Assembly (NCBI RefSeq): GCF_000002595.2
Contig: NC_057009.1
Coordinates: 5,039,283-5,103,282 of the forward strand
DNA from: Chlamydomonas reinhardtii
Lineage: Eukaryota > Chlorophyta > Chlorophyceae > Chlamydomonadales > Chlamydomonadaceae
Length of the DNA: 64,000 nucleotides
Reading direction: 5' to 3'
This document shows positions 24,801-45,622 of the stretch, piece by piece. The translations under genes were made by a program, and so were the position numbers. Within the stretch, counting starts at the first letter, position 1; the number at the start of each line of letters is the position of its first letter. The notes beneath the pieces were generated by a model, which saw nothing but the letters and a program-made list of their open reading frames with translations, searched no databases and had not been told where the DNA came from.

Positions 24801-25498
24801 ATGCGTAACCAAAAAAATGGCGCGGTTATTAGCCACCAAGTACAGAGTGGCGACGGTATGAATCTTGCCAGGGCAGCCCGGGCTGCCCATCCAGCCGTAC
24901 CCTCGATATGTAGGTCTTCCGCAGGTCGCCTTTAGAACGCGCCGGGGGCGTCAGCGGCGTGAGGATGCCCTGCAATCAGCGAGGCGAGTAGGTAACGGGA
25001 GGTCGGGAGTGACTCGGCAGCCTGCAGGATACCACCAGCACGGCACGTGGTTTGCAACCCCTCACCCTCATCACGCTCCCCCCTTCGCTTTCTTCAGCGC
25101 ACCTGCCACTCCATCGCCAAGTACCTCTTTACGCCCTGACACCAGCTACCCTACGTGTCCCCTGAGGATTTCTTGACCCATGCGGCGGGTCGAAAGCTGC
25201 CGACACTTCTTCTGCCTTTTGATGGGTACACACTATGTCTTGAGACACCTGTGCTGCTAATCGCGCTGCTGTCTGGCGACTGACGACTTCGACTCCCCCC
25301 GTGGTTGACTATTGCTTCCAGCATTTCCTCGCTGTAGCGCCAGCGCGAGCTCGCTGTGGAGTCACATCTTGTCCTATTATTCAATAGAGTTCTTCTGAAG
25401 CCCAATTTCACTTGTGCGCGGGGCAAGTTTCTACCCAGCTGCGGCACTGTGGTGGCCGTCGCCCAATGTGTACTCACCGGCGAAGCAGGGTCCTCCAT
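18861..25498 (-). CDS. OSCA/CSC1/TMEM63-like membrane channel
   Basis: Sixteen exons join in phase to 1,245 codons: 24969-24901, 24792-24637, 24467-24358, 24228-24119, 23979-23813, 23538-23385, 23162-23004, 22856-22717, 22557-22111, 22017-21899, 21762-21450, 21291-21123, 20915-20745, 20599-20317, 20168-19871 and 19733-18861. The first exon or exons upstream of 24969 are unresolved; an ATG at 25498 followed by a GTGAGT donor is a candidate. Membrane segments include KWLRYLFLFLIVCA, IPFMIVIGCSVF and AGAMLLFCAGLVALW. A cytosolic RRM-like domain follows (YTVLVRGLP … YGDVMDVVLV … AAFVTFNSENERR) with the family's APEDYTLEHL-type exit, then further membrane segments. This layout matches the OSCA/CSC1 family of mechanically or osmotically gated cation channels. 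A 149-residue exon (22557-22111) puts a Cys- and Asn-rich loop next to one membrane segment. The last exon is an Ala/Pro-rich tail of about 290 residues. The family call is from motifs only. Confidence 0.72.
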
Positions 25499-26291
25499 GA
25501 TTAATACTCTTAACCAATATAGTAATTATCAGTGCGTCGTCACGAGTCCTGGTGTTAGGAAAGTCAGCGAATTGCAAGCATCGCTACGGGCATTTCGGTT
25601 GTGTTGGCCCGAGCAGTATGTTCGGCATTCTGCTGATAATGAAGTAGTGCAGGTATGCTTATGGGCGCCTGCCCTCTACAAACACGCGCAAGGTAGCAAA
25701 GCCAGGCAGCGCAAGCATTGGATTCGGCTGCATTCAGGATCCAGGCCCGCGCCTGTGTACGCCGCAACTCCGCAGGACCGCAGCTGTTACCAAAGTACGC
25801 TGGAAATACGAGAAAGACACAAACGATACAGATATTTACAACAGTGCCCCCGATTCCCCGAGGGGAACAGGGGCCGTCCGTAACTGTGAAGCCCCGCCAC
25901 AGGAGGCCCGCCTCCGCGAACCCTCCACACTCCACCGCGCCGGACATGCAGTCTGGCCACTTGCGCAACACCGATTGTGGGACTAGCCGGTCCGCTCCAG
26001 CTAACCACTGATGTTTCTGCATCTGTCCAATCACTCTGTTCTGAATCCTCACTACTGTCTCTTACTACCGTATTACTGAATGGCCCCCAATAGCAGTTCG
26101 CACCGGTCCGAAGACCCTCATCTGCGCTCCTCTACTATGATGCTTGTCTGGTCTCTCAACTTCCTGTGGTCTCCTACCTTTACCGCTATGTGCAACATCC
26201 ATTGAGCGCAGGCAATTCGCCCCACACCAGTAACATCGAAATGTCCGCACTTACCTAACCAGATGCACTCTTCCACACCATCACCGCCCCC
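25499..26291. other. Spacer, no recognised gene
   Basis: The 5' flank of the channel gene and the 3' flank of the CPL gene meet here. The composition is relatively AT-rich. A TGTAA on the minus strand (25836-25840) could end the CPL transcript. Open frames up to 176 codons exist but show no recognisable domain or splice support. Confidence 0.5.
25836..25840 (-). terminator. Candidate TGTAA polyadenylation signal for CPL gene
   Basis: TGTAA, the usual chlorophyte polyadenylation motif, lies about 450 bases past the CPL stop codon. Confidence 0.4.
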
Positions 26292-36247
<9,956 letters not shown>

Positions 36248-36647
36248 CGCCGCTTAGGTAGCGGCGGGCGGCAACGGTGGGCAAGCCGGGCGCTCTAGAG
36301 TGGCCGTCGTGGCGTGTTATGAAGCGGACAAGGTTTAGACCCCGTTTCAGCAGCTGCGTTCACGCAGCGAGGCACCAAGCTGGGGCAAATGTTATATTAT
36401 TATGCAGCAGACTTATGCAATGAATTTATGTGCCCAAGAGGCGCGCTTGGGCTATTTAATAGACAGGAACTTGCCCCCATCCCGGACCCCATTGCGTTGA
36501 ACAAGGCTGGATAGGCGGATTTGCTCAGCACACTAACTACGCAATGTATTAGCACAACCATGAATACTTAGGTTTCCGGTTGCCTCCAGGGCTGCGAGGG
36601 CTGCTTGAACGAAACTAGAAATCAGCGCCAGTGGGCGCAGAGGAGCC
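36248..36647. promoter_or_regulatory. Divergent promoter between CPL and RBMX2 genes
   Basis: Four hundred bases separate the start codons of the minus-strand CPL gene and the plus-strand RBMX2 gene. The centre (about 36380-36465) is distinctly AT-rich and includes TTATATTATTAT and CTATTTAATAG. No transcription start is visible from sequence alone. Confidence 0.6.
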
Positions 36648-38620
36648 ATGAATCCCCTAACACAGGTGGATAGCTTGTAAATAATGCTATGTGATCAAAT
36701 GCTTACCTTCAAGCCCCTGCTGCCTGCAGATTAAAAACATCCAGAAGGCCACCAAGCGGGAAATAGAAACGGGCACGCAGGATTCCGCATCATGGCACGC
36801 CAAGTATAAGCACAGCGCATACATTTTTGCCGGAGGCCTTGACTACGACTTGACCGAGGGCGACCTGCTCGCCGTGTTTGCTCAGTTTGGCGAGGTGGTG
36901 GACCTTAACTTGATTCGGGATAAGGACTCGGGGAAATCCAAGGGGTTCGCGTTTGTGGCATACGAGGACCAACGCAGCACAGTGCTGGCGACAGACAACT
37001 TCAACGGCGCCAAGGTGGCGGGCCGCACCATCCGTGTGGAGCACGTGGACAACTACAAGAAGCGAAAGGCAGAGGTGCGCGAGAGTGACGCCCGTGCGGC
37101 TGGCGGGGGGTGAGAGTACAGGCGGGCGGGGCTTGTCACGCCTGGCAGCTGGGGCGGCACGCCTGGCAGCTGGGGCAAGGGGGCGTTTGGCATGCTGCGC
37201 ACAGTTACCTCGAGCTCGAGTGATTCCTTCGTATGCGGTCGTCCCTCTTTATGTCGCCTTCTTGACGAAGCCGTCTTCTGCTCTGGTCTGTCTCCCCTCC
37301 AGCTGGAAGGCGAGGACCCGAATGCCGTGGAAGATGACGAGGAGGGCGCGCGGCCTGAGGAGGCGGAGGAGGGGGGGCGGCGCAGGGAGGAGGCTGCAGG
37401 CGGCCGGGACGCGCAAGCGGGCCGCTCAAACAACGGTCCAGGTGGGAAGTTATGAAAGGACAGGTGCTGCAGCTTGGGTGCTAGAGCTTAGGCAGCAAAG
37501 TGCAGGTCATGTGGCAGGATGTGGGCGTCGTGCGCCGTAGCGTCACGATCATATGGCTAATGCGCTTTTGCTGGTGGGGGCTTGGACACGCGGGTGGCAG
37601 TCCACAAGTAGGTTGAAAAGCCAAACAGCGATTGGGGTTGAGACCATATGGTCATGGACGTTTGCCCTCATCCTTGCTTGCGTGCTGCCTTTGCGTTGTA
37701 TGCAGGCCGCGGGCGCAGCCCGCCACCCGCCTCGGGCGGCCGCGGTGCCGCGCCCGCCGACGCGCCGTGGATGGGCTCTGGCTCTATCTTCGCGCTGCTG
37801 GAGGAGGCGCGGCAGCTGGAGCAGAGCAAGAAGGTGCGTGCGGGTGATAGGAGCAGGAGCGCCTGAAGTAGGATGGAGGGCAGGGTAACTGATGTCGATG
37901 GCTTACCGGGCTAGATGCATGGCATGAGTCTTGCATGCGCGGCGTTGTGGAAGGGGGGGAGGCGTGGGCGCCTTTCTGTAGTACGGTATGGAGGGATAGC
38001 GTGCAGGTCACGAGCAGCTGCATACCGGTATCATATCAAGTTGACAGGCTTGCTCGCATGCTCGCCTACAGGGGACAAAAGGAGTGGAGCCCAAGATTAA
38101 GGAGGAGCCCGGGGTCAGCGGACGCGGCACCGCGCCGCCAGGTCCCATGGGGCCACCGCGGCCACCCAAAGATCGCGAGCGGGAGCGCGACGGAGATGGC
38201 GGGCGGGAGCGGGCGCGTAGCGGCTCCGCAGGGCCATCGTTTGGCCCGCCGCGGCCGCCTCCTCGTGGCGGCGGCGGCGGCGATGAAGGGCCTGGGCCCT
38301 CCAACGGCAGGGGTGGTGCAGACCACCGACGGAGGCATGAACGGGACGGGAGAGACAGCCGTGAGCTCGACCGCGATCGGGACCGGGAGCGTGCAGGCGG
38401 TGACGGGTACGGCCGTGGCGAGCGGCCAGATGACCGACGACGTGGCGGCAGCAGCGGTGCCGGTGCCGACAGGTCTCGCTCGAGGTCGCCACGGCGTGAC
38501 CGGGATCGCGACCGGGGGCGAGTGGACGACGGCGGCCGGGGTAGCCGGGACCGGGACTGGGACCGCGGCAGGGACCGGAGCCGCAGCCGGGAGCGGGAGC
38601 GGGGGAAAGATCGCCGGTGA
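36648..38620 (+). CDS. RBMX2/Ist3 (Snu17) RNA-binding splicing factor
   Basis: Five exons: 36648-36665, 36730-37074, 37303-37441, 37706-37833 and 38072-38620, 392 residues. The N-terminus MNPLTQIKNIQKATKREIE and the single RRM (about 36-114; RNP2 YIFAGGL, RNP1 KGFAFVAY, then EDQRSTVLATDNFNG and GRTIRVEHVDNYKKRK) match the RBMX2/Ist3 family closely. That protein is the core of the RES complex, which binds activated spliceosomes and helps splicing and retention of pre-mRNA. The C-terminal half is acidic, then Pro/Gly-rich, and ends in Arg-Asp/Arg-Ser repeats typical of spliceosomal proteins. The 18-base first exon encodes only MNPLTQ; it was chosen because it restores the family's conserved start in phase. 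Confidence 0.93.
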
Positions 38621-38799
38621 TGGCCGCCGGGATGGCTGGGGTGTGCTGATAAACCTCTGCTGGTGGCAGGAATGGCTGGCTGCGGGCCTGCTGGGCATGG
38701 CGGCTGGATCACGCTGATGAGGATGGTTGACATGGCACCTGGGCTGATGGCGTGGCAATGAGCGCATATAACGTAGGCCATTGGGACATCGACAGACGG

Positions 38800-38804
38800 T
38801 GTAA
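38800..38804 (+). terminator. Candidate TGTAA signal for RBMX2
   Basis: TGTAA lies 180 bases after the RBMX2 stop codon. Confidence 0.5.
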
Positions 38805-39023
38805 CGCCACGGGAGGTCCGTCAAGCCCCTCCACAAGACAGGCCATCCTCCAGGCCGCATCGGAGCCTTGATGCACATGTGCCAGCGCCGCAGCCTGGCA
38901 TTGCCCGTTGCCCAGGACACCTAAGCCACTCACCGCCACGGCTATCCAGCCTTCTCTATCTAGGATGCAATGCAAGTCTCCACACACACATGCACACGTA
39001 GGGCAGCATCCTGCGCGCGTTCC

Positions 39024-39028
39024 TTACA
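39024..39028 (-). terminator. Candidate TGTAA signal for GEX1
   Basis: TGTAA on the minus strand lies about 330 bases past the GEX1 stop codon. Confidence 0.5.
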
Positions 39029-39358
39029 TCACCAACTGCAACCGCGCCATGGACCTACATGCTGAGCAACACTGGCAATTGCATGTCCTACACACGCACA
39101 CGCTTATTCCAGCGTTGAGATACATTGACCCCCCCTGCTTTGACATTGGCAACTCGAAACGCTCCATTTGTCGTACACAAGACTTATTGGCAGCATTTGA
39201 CGGACACGCTGCCTTGTGCCTTTTGGCTACCGGTATGCATATGCTGCGTTAGGTAATAGTCGTATTATTGCAGCAACCCCTCTTCCTTCCCGATAGGCAG
39301 ACACAGTCCATGACACATGCACGCATTAGCCATGTCACGCTCAGCGGCCTCAGCCAGC

Positions 39359-42300
39359 TCAGCGTGTGGGGCCGCTGGTGACGCTGGTGGTGTTGCTGCC
39401 GCGGCGCGCCCGCGTCACTCGGCCGCCGTCCGGAGCGGTAAGCACTTGAGCTTCATCGCCGGTGGCGCCTGCGTTAGGGAGGTGAACAGGTGTTGTGGCG
39501 CAGAGCTTTATACGCTGCACGGCAGCGCAGCGCCGCATCCAGGAATGCAATTTGCACGCGACAGATGCCGCCTGAGGTGCTGCTAATAAAGATTGCATCG
39601 GGACGGTGCGGGGTGCGATGGGACGGTGAGGGGTGCGATGGGGCAGGGTGGTCTAACTGTTGCTCAAAGAGAGCAGCGACGTGCCCGCCTGTTGTGCCAG
39701 GAAGCAACACCATTACCTTGCAGCTGCTCCAGCTCCCGCCGCCGCTTCGCGCCGCCACCCCGCCGGGACGTGGTGGTTGCTCCGGCCACCTCCGGCAACT
39801 GCCTTGCCTCCGTTACCGCCGCGGTCGCAGCGGCCCCGCTATGTGCGGGAAGCAAGGCGCTGGTCGCGTGCACCCCATCATGCAATGCCGCCGCTGCGCC
39901 AGCCGCCGCTGCAGTGGCAGGTTGCCCTGTGTGCACCCCCGCTGCGGCGTGGCGCATCGTGGCGGCCGGCGGTTGTGCTGCGCCGCTGGGCGCAGACTTG
40001 GGTGTTTCAGGGTGGGGACCGCACGCCGGCAACGGTAGCAGGTGCAGGCGTGACGCCGTCTGCGGCGCAGCTGCAACGTCGTGGCGCGCTGCCCACAACT
40101 GCTGCAGCACGGGGGCGTTCAGCCAACTGCCACCTTCCGCCGGCAAGTTTGTGTCAGGGCGGTAGGCCTTGGCCGCTGCCGCCGCTACATACGCCGCATG
40201 TGTCGCGTGTGCCGCGCCGGAGCACCCGGCCGCCGCCGCCAGGCTGTTGACTGTGCACATGATGAGGTCCTGCTGCGCCGCCATGCTGGCCTGCAGCGCC
40301 GCCACCGCCGCCATCTGCTGCTGCAGCGCCGCCAGTGCCTGCCGGTCCTGCTGCTGCAGCCGGTGGCGGCGCAGCGCCTGGCGCAGCACCAGCAGCAGCG
40401 CCGCGGCGGCGCCCAGTGAGCGCAGCGCCCACACCGCCGTGTCAGACGTGACAAGCGCCCGCACCAGCGCCGGCACCACCTGGACCGCACGGACATCACA
40501 CACACAGGGGTCATTGGCGTGTCGGCTCTCCCGCCTTGTGCTTCCATAACCCATTTGCGCATGCGGCGCGGAATGCTAGCCCCTGCATGCAAAGTAGCGT
40601 CGGCCTGCAGGGCGCCGACCGTGCCGTCGCGCCCTCACCTGCGTGTGGTCGTTGAGCCAGGCGTGCAGGTGAACACGCGCCAGGTGCTCCGCCGCGAACA
40701 CGCCCGCAGCCAGCGCCAGCAGTGCCGGGCGGGCGGCCTGCAACCCCAGCGGGCTGGTGACCAGCGCGCCCAGTCCACCCGCCACCACATACACAGCAAC
40801 GTCCTGCGCTCCGGCGCAGCAAAGGAGTGAAAGCACAGATGTTACTTGCACATTACGCATCGAACAGTCTGATACGTTGCCAGTGGAAGGCGCCGCCGTC
40901 TGACACGGGCAGCGGCAGCCGCTGCACCCACGCACCAGCCCACCCATCCGCCCACCCACCTGCCGCTGCACCCTCGCACCAGCCCACCCATCCGCCCACC
41001 CACCTGCAGCGTCCAGCGCGCCCCCACCATGCCCCTCAGCAGGCTGCGCGTGTGCTGATGCATCACCGCCACGCCCTCGATGGCGCCCGCCAGCTGGTCG
41101 CTGTTGCGCAGCAGCTGGCTGCTGCTGGCCGCCAGCGCCTCAGTCAGCGCGGCGTAGTCGGCGTGCCGCGACTCCAGCGCCGCCGCCTGAGCCGCCAGCG
41201 CTGACCAGGCGGCCTCCGCCGCCGCCGCGTGGCGCTGCCCCGCGGCCTCCAGCGAGTCAAGCTGGGTCAGCAGGCCGCCCTGCCGCAGGGCTAGCTCCTC
41301 CTGCGGGTGTACGCCACGCGGCTTCATCCAGTTACAAGGTGCAGGAACGCGGTATCAACGCAGCACCTGCAGCACATCTGTGTGGGTGCTTCTCAGCCTG
41401 GTCCTCCTCAGTCCCACAAAGGCACAACCGCCCCATTCCCCTCTTTTGTATTGGGTTAGTGTGAGCTAGTGTCTTCAACCCCCATTCCCCCCCAGGTCCG
41501 CCCCTTGCTCACCTCCAGCTCCAGGCTGCGGCTCATCTGCTGCCCCAGCCCCGCCGCCGCCTGCTGCAGCGCGCCCAGCTGCCCCAGCCCCTCAGCCAGG
41601 CCCGCCGACAGCCCCTGCTGCTCCGTGCGGATCTGCGGGGCACGGAGGGTTGCGGGATCAGCAGAGAGGCCAGCAGGTAGGCAGGCGGCACTCGTGCGGC
41701 AGGTACGCTACGCGCGCATAAACACGGGAGCGCTCGCGCGCCACGCAGGCCTGTAGCTGGCTGGCGCACTCGCGCCCCTGGCCACACCTGCTCAAGGGAC
41801 TTGTGGAGCGCCTGCTGCGTCTGGGTCTGCGACCGCAGCCCGCCCTCCATCTGCCCCAGCACCGCCAGTGTGGCGTTGGCGCCGCCCGCCAGGTTGTTGA
41901 GCAGCTGCGCCGTGTGGCGCTCGAAGTTGCGGTTTGACACGTGCAGGCAAAGGCTGCAAGGAAGGGAAGATGTGGACAGGCCATGTACGGTATGGTAAGC
42001 GAGCACACACAGCAGTCTCAGACGTTTGCGTCTCACTTTTGCCCCCAATACAAGCACCTGACACATTCGTGAGCGCTGCCAGGCATCTGGTAATCAGTAT
42101 GGGACCTCGGAGGTATAAGAGGTGTGTGAGGGTCTTCGGGACATACAGAACACCCACCTGTGTATGTTTGAGAAGAACTGGTTATAGCTGGAGAAGGCTC
42201 GCTCATCCAGGTTCTCGCTGCACTGACGCGCGCTCATGGCCCGGCTGCATTTGTAGCCAGAGTGCCCGTTGGCGCGCAGGAAGCACAGGTTCATGGCGTG

Positions 42301-42888
42301 TGCCAGCTGCGAGTGCGGGCCAGGGTAGGGAGAGACTGTTGGGTGGGGAAAGGGGATGGAGCGGGTGCCAACACCTTTTGACGCACCTTGTACTTGTCAT
42401 CGGTGGTCATACGGTTGCACTCGCGGCCGATCTGCAGAAAGGAATGCGTGGGGCCGTTCGATGTTTGGACGGGCCAACGCGGGTGAGGAGTGGCGCGGCA
42501 GAGAAGAGGTGCCCCGTGCGTCCGCGCCCGTTCCTCTCCCAACCGCCACGCCGGCCCCCTCACCGTGAGCAGCGCCTGCGAATAGCAGTCCGTGCCGAAC
42601 AATGCTTGCAGAAAGCTCTCGCGCTTTGCCATTTCCTCCAGTTGGGTGTAGGCGCCTGCGACACGACAGGAAGTCCAGCGGGCTCACGCTGTCAGCATCG
42701 GGTCATGTCGTCCTGCGTCGACGGGCCTCCTTTTGTGCCAGTTGGCCCGCACCTTGGTTGGCGACGACGAGCTCGCCTGGAGTTGCTGCAAAGTCCGGCC
42801 CCTGCGCCAGTGACCGCGCTGCGAGGCACGCAACCATCACGCTGACCCAGCGGGCCGCTGCGGAAATGCGACTCCTCCGCAAGGCCAT
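39359..42888 (-). CDS. GEX1: GEX1/KAR5/Brambleberry nuclear-fusion protein
   Basis: Ten exons join in phase to 680 residues: 42888-42753, 42655-42564, 42431-42387, 42306-42158, 41953-41788, 41632-41513, 41300-41004, 40803-40639, 40479-39717 and 39468-39359. The start ATG opens a signal peptide (SVMVACLAARSLAQ). The family's cysteine-rich block follows: ALFGTDCYSQALLT, IGRECNRMTTDDKYK, then LAHAMNLCFLRANGHSGYKC and CSENLDERAFSSYNQFF. Ala/Leu/Gln-rich coiled-coil exons come next, then hydrophobic membrane segments (VAVYVVAGGLGALV, LLALAAGVFA, AAAALLLVLRQAL) and a polar Ala-rich tail. This is the layout of KAR5-type nuclear-envelope proteins. They are made in gametes or zygotes and are needed for the two nuclei to fuse; in Chlamydomonas the homologue is GEX1. 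The gene is head to head with Y3IP1, 223 bases apart. Confidence 0.92.
40916..41003 (-). repeat. 44-base tandem duplication including a 5' splice site
   Basis: Two near-identical 44-base units follow GEX1 exon 41300-41004 directly. Each begins GTGGGTGGGCGG preceded by CAG, so the donor site is duplicated. Confidence 0.85.
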
Positions 42889-43111
42889 TTTGTAAGTGAT
42901 ATCCAATAGATTGAATGTGTTAGATTTATTATTAGAATATGAAGGGGCTTCGCGACAGTTAATCAATTCACACATGCACGCTTCATCGCGTTCAACCGGG
43001 AAGGGCCTCCCACTCCAATCGGTGTCTGCTGCAGTATAGTGGTGGAGGCACTCTACTAGCTGCACTCTTCCATCTTTCCTCGTTGCAGCGTCTGTGCGAG
43101 GATTTCACAAA
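42889..43111. promoter_or_regulatory. Short divergent promoter, GEX1 / Y3I P1
   Basis: Only 223 bases lie between the GEX1 and Y3IP1 start codons, including both 5' leaders. The GEX1-proximal half is AT-rich (TTAGATTTATTATTAG). No standard TATA box is obvious for the Y3IP1 side. Confidence 0.6.
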
Positions 43112-44742
43112 ATGAGCGCGCAGCTCCGAGCTCTTAGCCGCCCGGCCCTTGCGCCTCAGTGCAAGTCGGCACGGGTATGCCGTCGCGCTTTCGCGGGGGC
43201 GCGTCGGCCGCTTCCTCGCCCAGTCAGGTGCGGGGCTTACCATGCACACGCTCGCCTTGCCAGGATCCGCTCGCAAATGATAGCAAGGACTTCGTATGCA
43301 GGGCGACGAGCGAGGAGGTTGACCTGGAGGTCCAGGTGGAGCAGTTCATGAAGCGGCAGGCGGAGATTGAGTCGGGAGGTGGGTCCATCACCCGCGCCGC
43401 GACCACGGTGTACTCTAAAGCATTGCTGACTTTCTTGGTTTTGCAGCCGCGTTCGTGCGCCCCAAGGACCTCGCCACGATTATTGGTGGCGACGTCGTGA
43501 GCGAAGAGGTGCGGCGAGCAGGGGTTGGGCGAGGGGTGATGCGTGGCAGTAGCGTGCCACGCGGGTTGGCTGCCACGCGGCAGCAAGTACAGCCCTGCGC
43601 ACCCGAACCCAGATGGAGAAAGATGGCCGAATGTATAGCGCTGATACATGGCATGTGTGCGGATGGGCTTGCAGATGGCCCAGCGCTATTGCGCGGACAT
43701 TTTTGAGGTGCTGAAGACGCTGAAGCGCACTCGTGACATGTCCTTCAACGAGGTGAAGCTGATTGTGTCCATTGAGGACCCGCGCGCCCGCGAGCGCCGC
43801 GCGCAGGATATTGAGGTGCGTGATGTGGCGTGGGCTTGCCAAGGGGAGGGTGGGACATCGGATGGGCGGGGCCGGCGCCTGGAGCAAGGCTACGCGCTCG
43901 GGAGCCGGCGGCCAGGGGAACTGCACACCCCCCGCACCCTGCACACTCCATCACCCACAGCCTTACTCAGATCTCTGCCATCTCTGCCTCAACCCACATC
44001 GCCTGGTGTACACAGGACGAGCGCGGCGTGTCTCGCGATGAGATGGCGCAGGCGCTGATTGAGGTGGGCGAGGGCCGCGTGCCCAACGACCGCATTGCGC
44101 TCAAGTGCCTGCACGACGAGATGCTGGGCTGGCCCTTCCTGGAGGTAAGGAAGGAGGCCGCGGGCGAGGCTACGTGAAGCAGCAGGGAGGCGGGGCCTTG
44201 GGTGCTGGGCTTGATGCAACCGTCTGTACGTCCATGAGCCCCTACGGTGTCATGACTGTGTCCTAAACCGGCTACACACAGGTGGCCACGGAGGCGCCGG
44301 CTGCGCCGAAGGGCACTGTCGCTGCCGCCCCTGCGGCACCCGCCAAGCCGAGCGCCTCGGACTACGCGTCCCTGATGGGAGGTGAGTAGTGCATGGGGGC
44401 TGTGCCGGATCCCGGTATGATCCCCGCCACGCGTCGCTGCTCTCCAAAGTACAACACCGTTTGTTGGCCCGCAACTCGTCCTGTTGTTGCATTTGCGGCT
44501 GCAAGCAATGCCCGCATCCGGACCCAACCGTGCCGCCACCTCGCATTACCCCGCGCGCAGGTGACACGGTGGTGAAGCCGTACGTCATGGGGGACAACCT
44601 GCGCGAGGGCGAGAAGCCGCAGAACCTGACGGACATGCTGCCGGGCTGGGTCGGGTACGGCGTGCTGTACGGCGTGAGCGCCATCCCCGTGCTGCTGGTG
44701 ATTGGCACCATCCTCATCCTGTTCTACAACTCTCTCAAGTAA
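43112..44742 (+). CDS. Y3IP1: Ycf3-interacting protein 1 (photosystem I assembly)
   Basis: Seven exons: 43112-43174, 43264-43378, 43447-43508, 43675-43815, 44016-44144, 44282-44381 and 44561-44742, 263 residues. The N-terminus is rich in Ser, Arg and Ala, as in chloroplast transit peptides. The body has VRPKDLATIIGGDVVSEEMA, ERGVSRDEMAQALIEVGEGR and VPNDRIALKCLHDEM. One membrane segment ends the protein in ILILFYNSLK, closely matching land-plant Y3IP1, whose C-terminus reads almost the same. Y3IP1 (called CGL59 in Chlamydomonas lists) works with Ycf3 on the thylakoid in assembling photosystem I. The first intron is the least certain: the donor GTATGC at 43175 restores phase, but it removes the rest of the Arg-rich stretch, so the transit peptide may differ from this model. 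Confidence 0.88.
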
Positions 44743-45622
44743 ACAGCACGGCGATTTGGCTGCCTGGCGGTTGCAACGCACGAGCACGAGCAGCAGCAGG
44801 GGTTGCTCAGGACCTGCGTTGCCGCAGGAGCAGCTATGAGGACAACGGCGGCCGCCGCGGCTGCGGCGGTTCCTGTGGCAATTTGGAATGCGGGCTCTTG
44901 CTATGGTCCCGGGATGGATGACTACCCGCCGGCAGTAGCGGTCGCTGGTGAAGGGGGTGTCTGGCGGCCCTGCGGCAGTCTGCATCCAGGCAGAGGCGGC
45001 CTGACTGCTCCGCCGCATCCTGGCGACTGGAGGTGGCGAAGAGCCGTTGGAGTTGTAGAAAGGGGAGCGGGCGGATTGGGTTGGTTGCGAGGTTGGTAGA
45101 GTCATTTATAGCTTTTATAGCCGTATGCACTGCAACGCCCGTCCTGGGAGGACTGTGCTGCCGCGACACGTGCGGAAGGCACGTTGACTCGATGGTGACC
45201 TTGTAGATGACTGACGGACTGAACGAGGCCTTCTGAGCATGGGGACTACTACTGGACACTTCCCGCAGCGCGCGCGGGAGTTTTGGGCTGCGGCATGAAT
45301 CGCATGGTGTAGCGGTATTGGTGTTGGACTAATGGCGGGAAGAAGAGCGAAGCCTTGGGACGCAACAGGTTTCACAGATGTGTCAACACGAGACGGATGT
45401 TCTTACAACCTCTACCGCGTCCCTTCTGGGCGCTCAGCCGCATCAGCTTCTCGCACACAACTGCCTAAGCAACTCAGCTCCAAACGGCTGGCTCACTGTC
45501 ACTGTCAGCTCCGTCCCGGTGATGACCCGGTCGTCAATCCCAGCCTTTGGATCCTTCCCCGGTTTTATAACACACGTGAGTCATTGCGTCAAAGCCAATC
45601 TAGCTTCACGCAGCGCCACATC
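44743..45622. other. Convergent 3' intergenic region
   Basis: This region lies between the stops of Y3IP1 (+) and the CWC25-like gene (-). One minus-strand TGTAA (45403) suits the latter. I found no TGTAA for Y3IP1 and no gene. Confidence 0.55.
45403..45407 (-). terminator. Candidate TGTAA signal for CWC25-like gene
   Basis: TGTAA on the minus strand lies about 215 bases past the stop codon. Confidence 0.5.

Larger units (their letters stand above)
38621..39358. other. Convergent 3' intergenic region
   Basis: This region lies between the stop codons of RBMX2 (+) and GEX1 (-). It contains one TGTAA motif on each strand (38800 and 39024) and no credible gene. Confidence 0.6.

Noticed and set aside
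25356-26011. Plus-strand frames of 176 and 97 codons in the spacer
   Set aside because: No domain, no splice support, and composition unlike the genes of the window.
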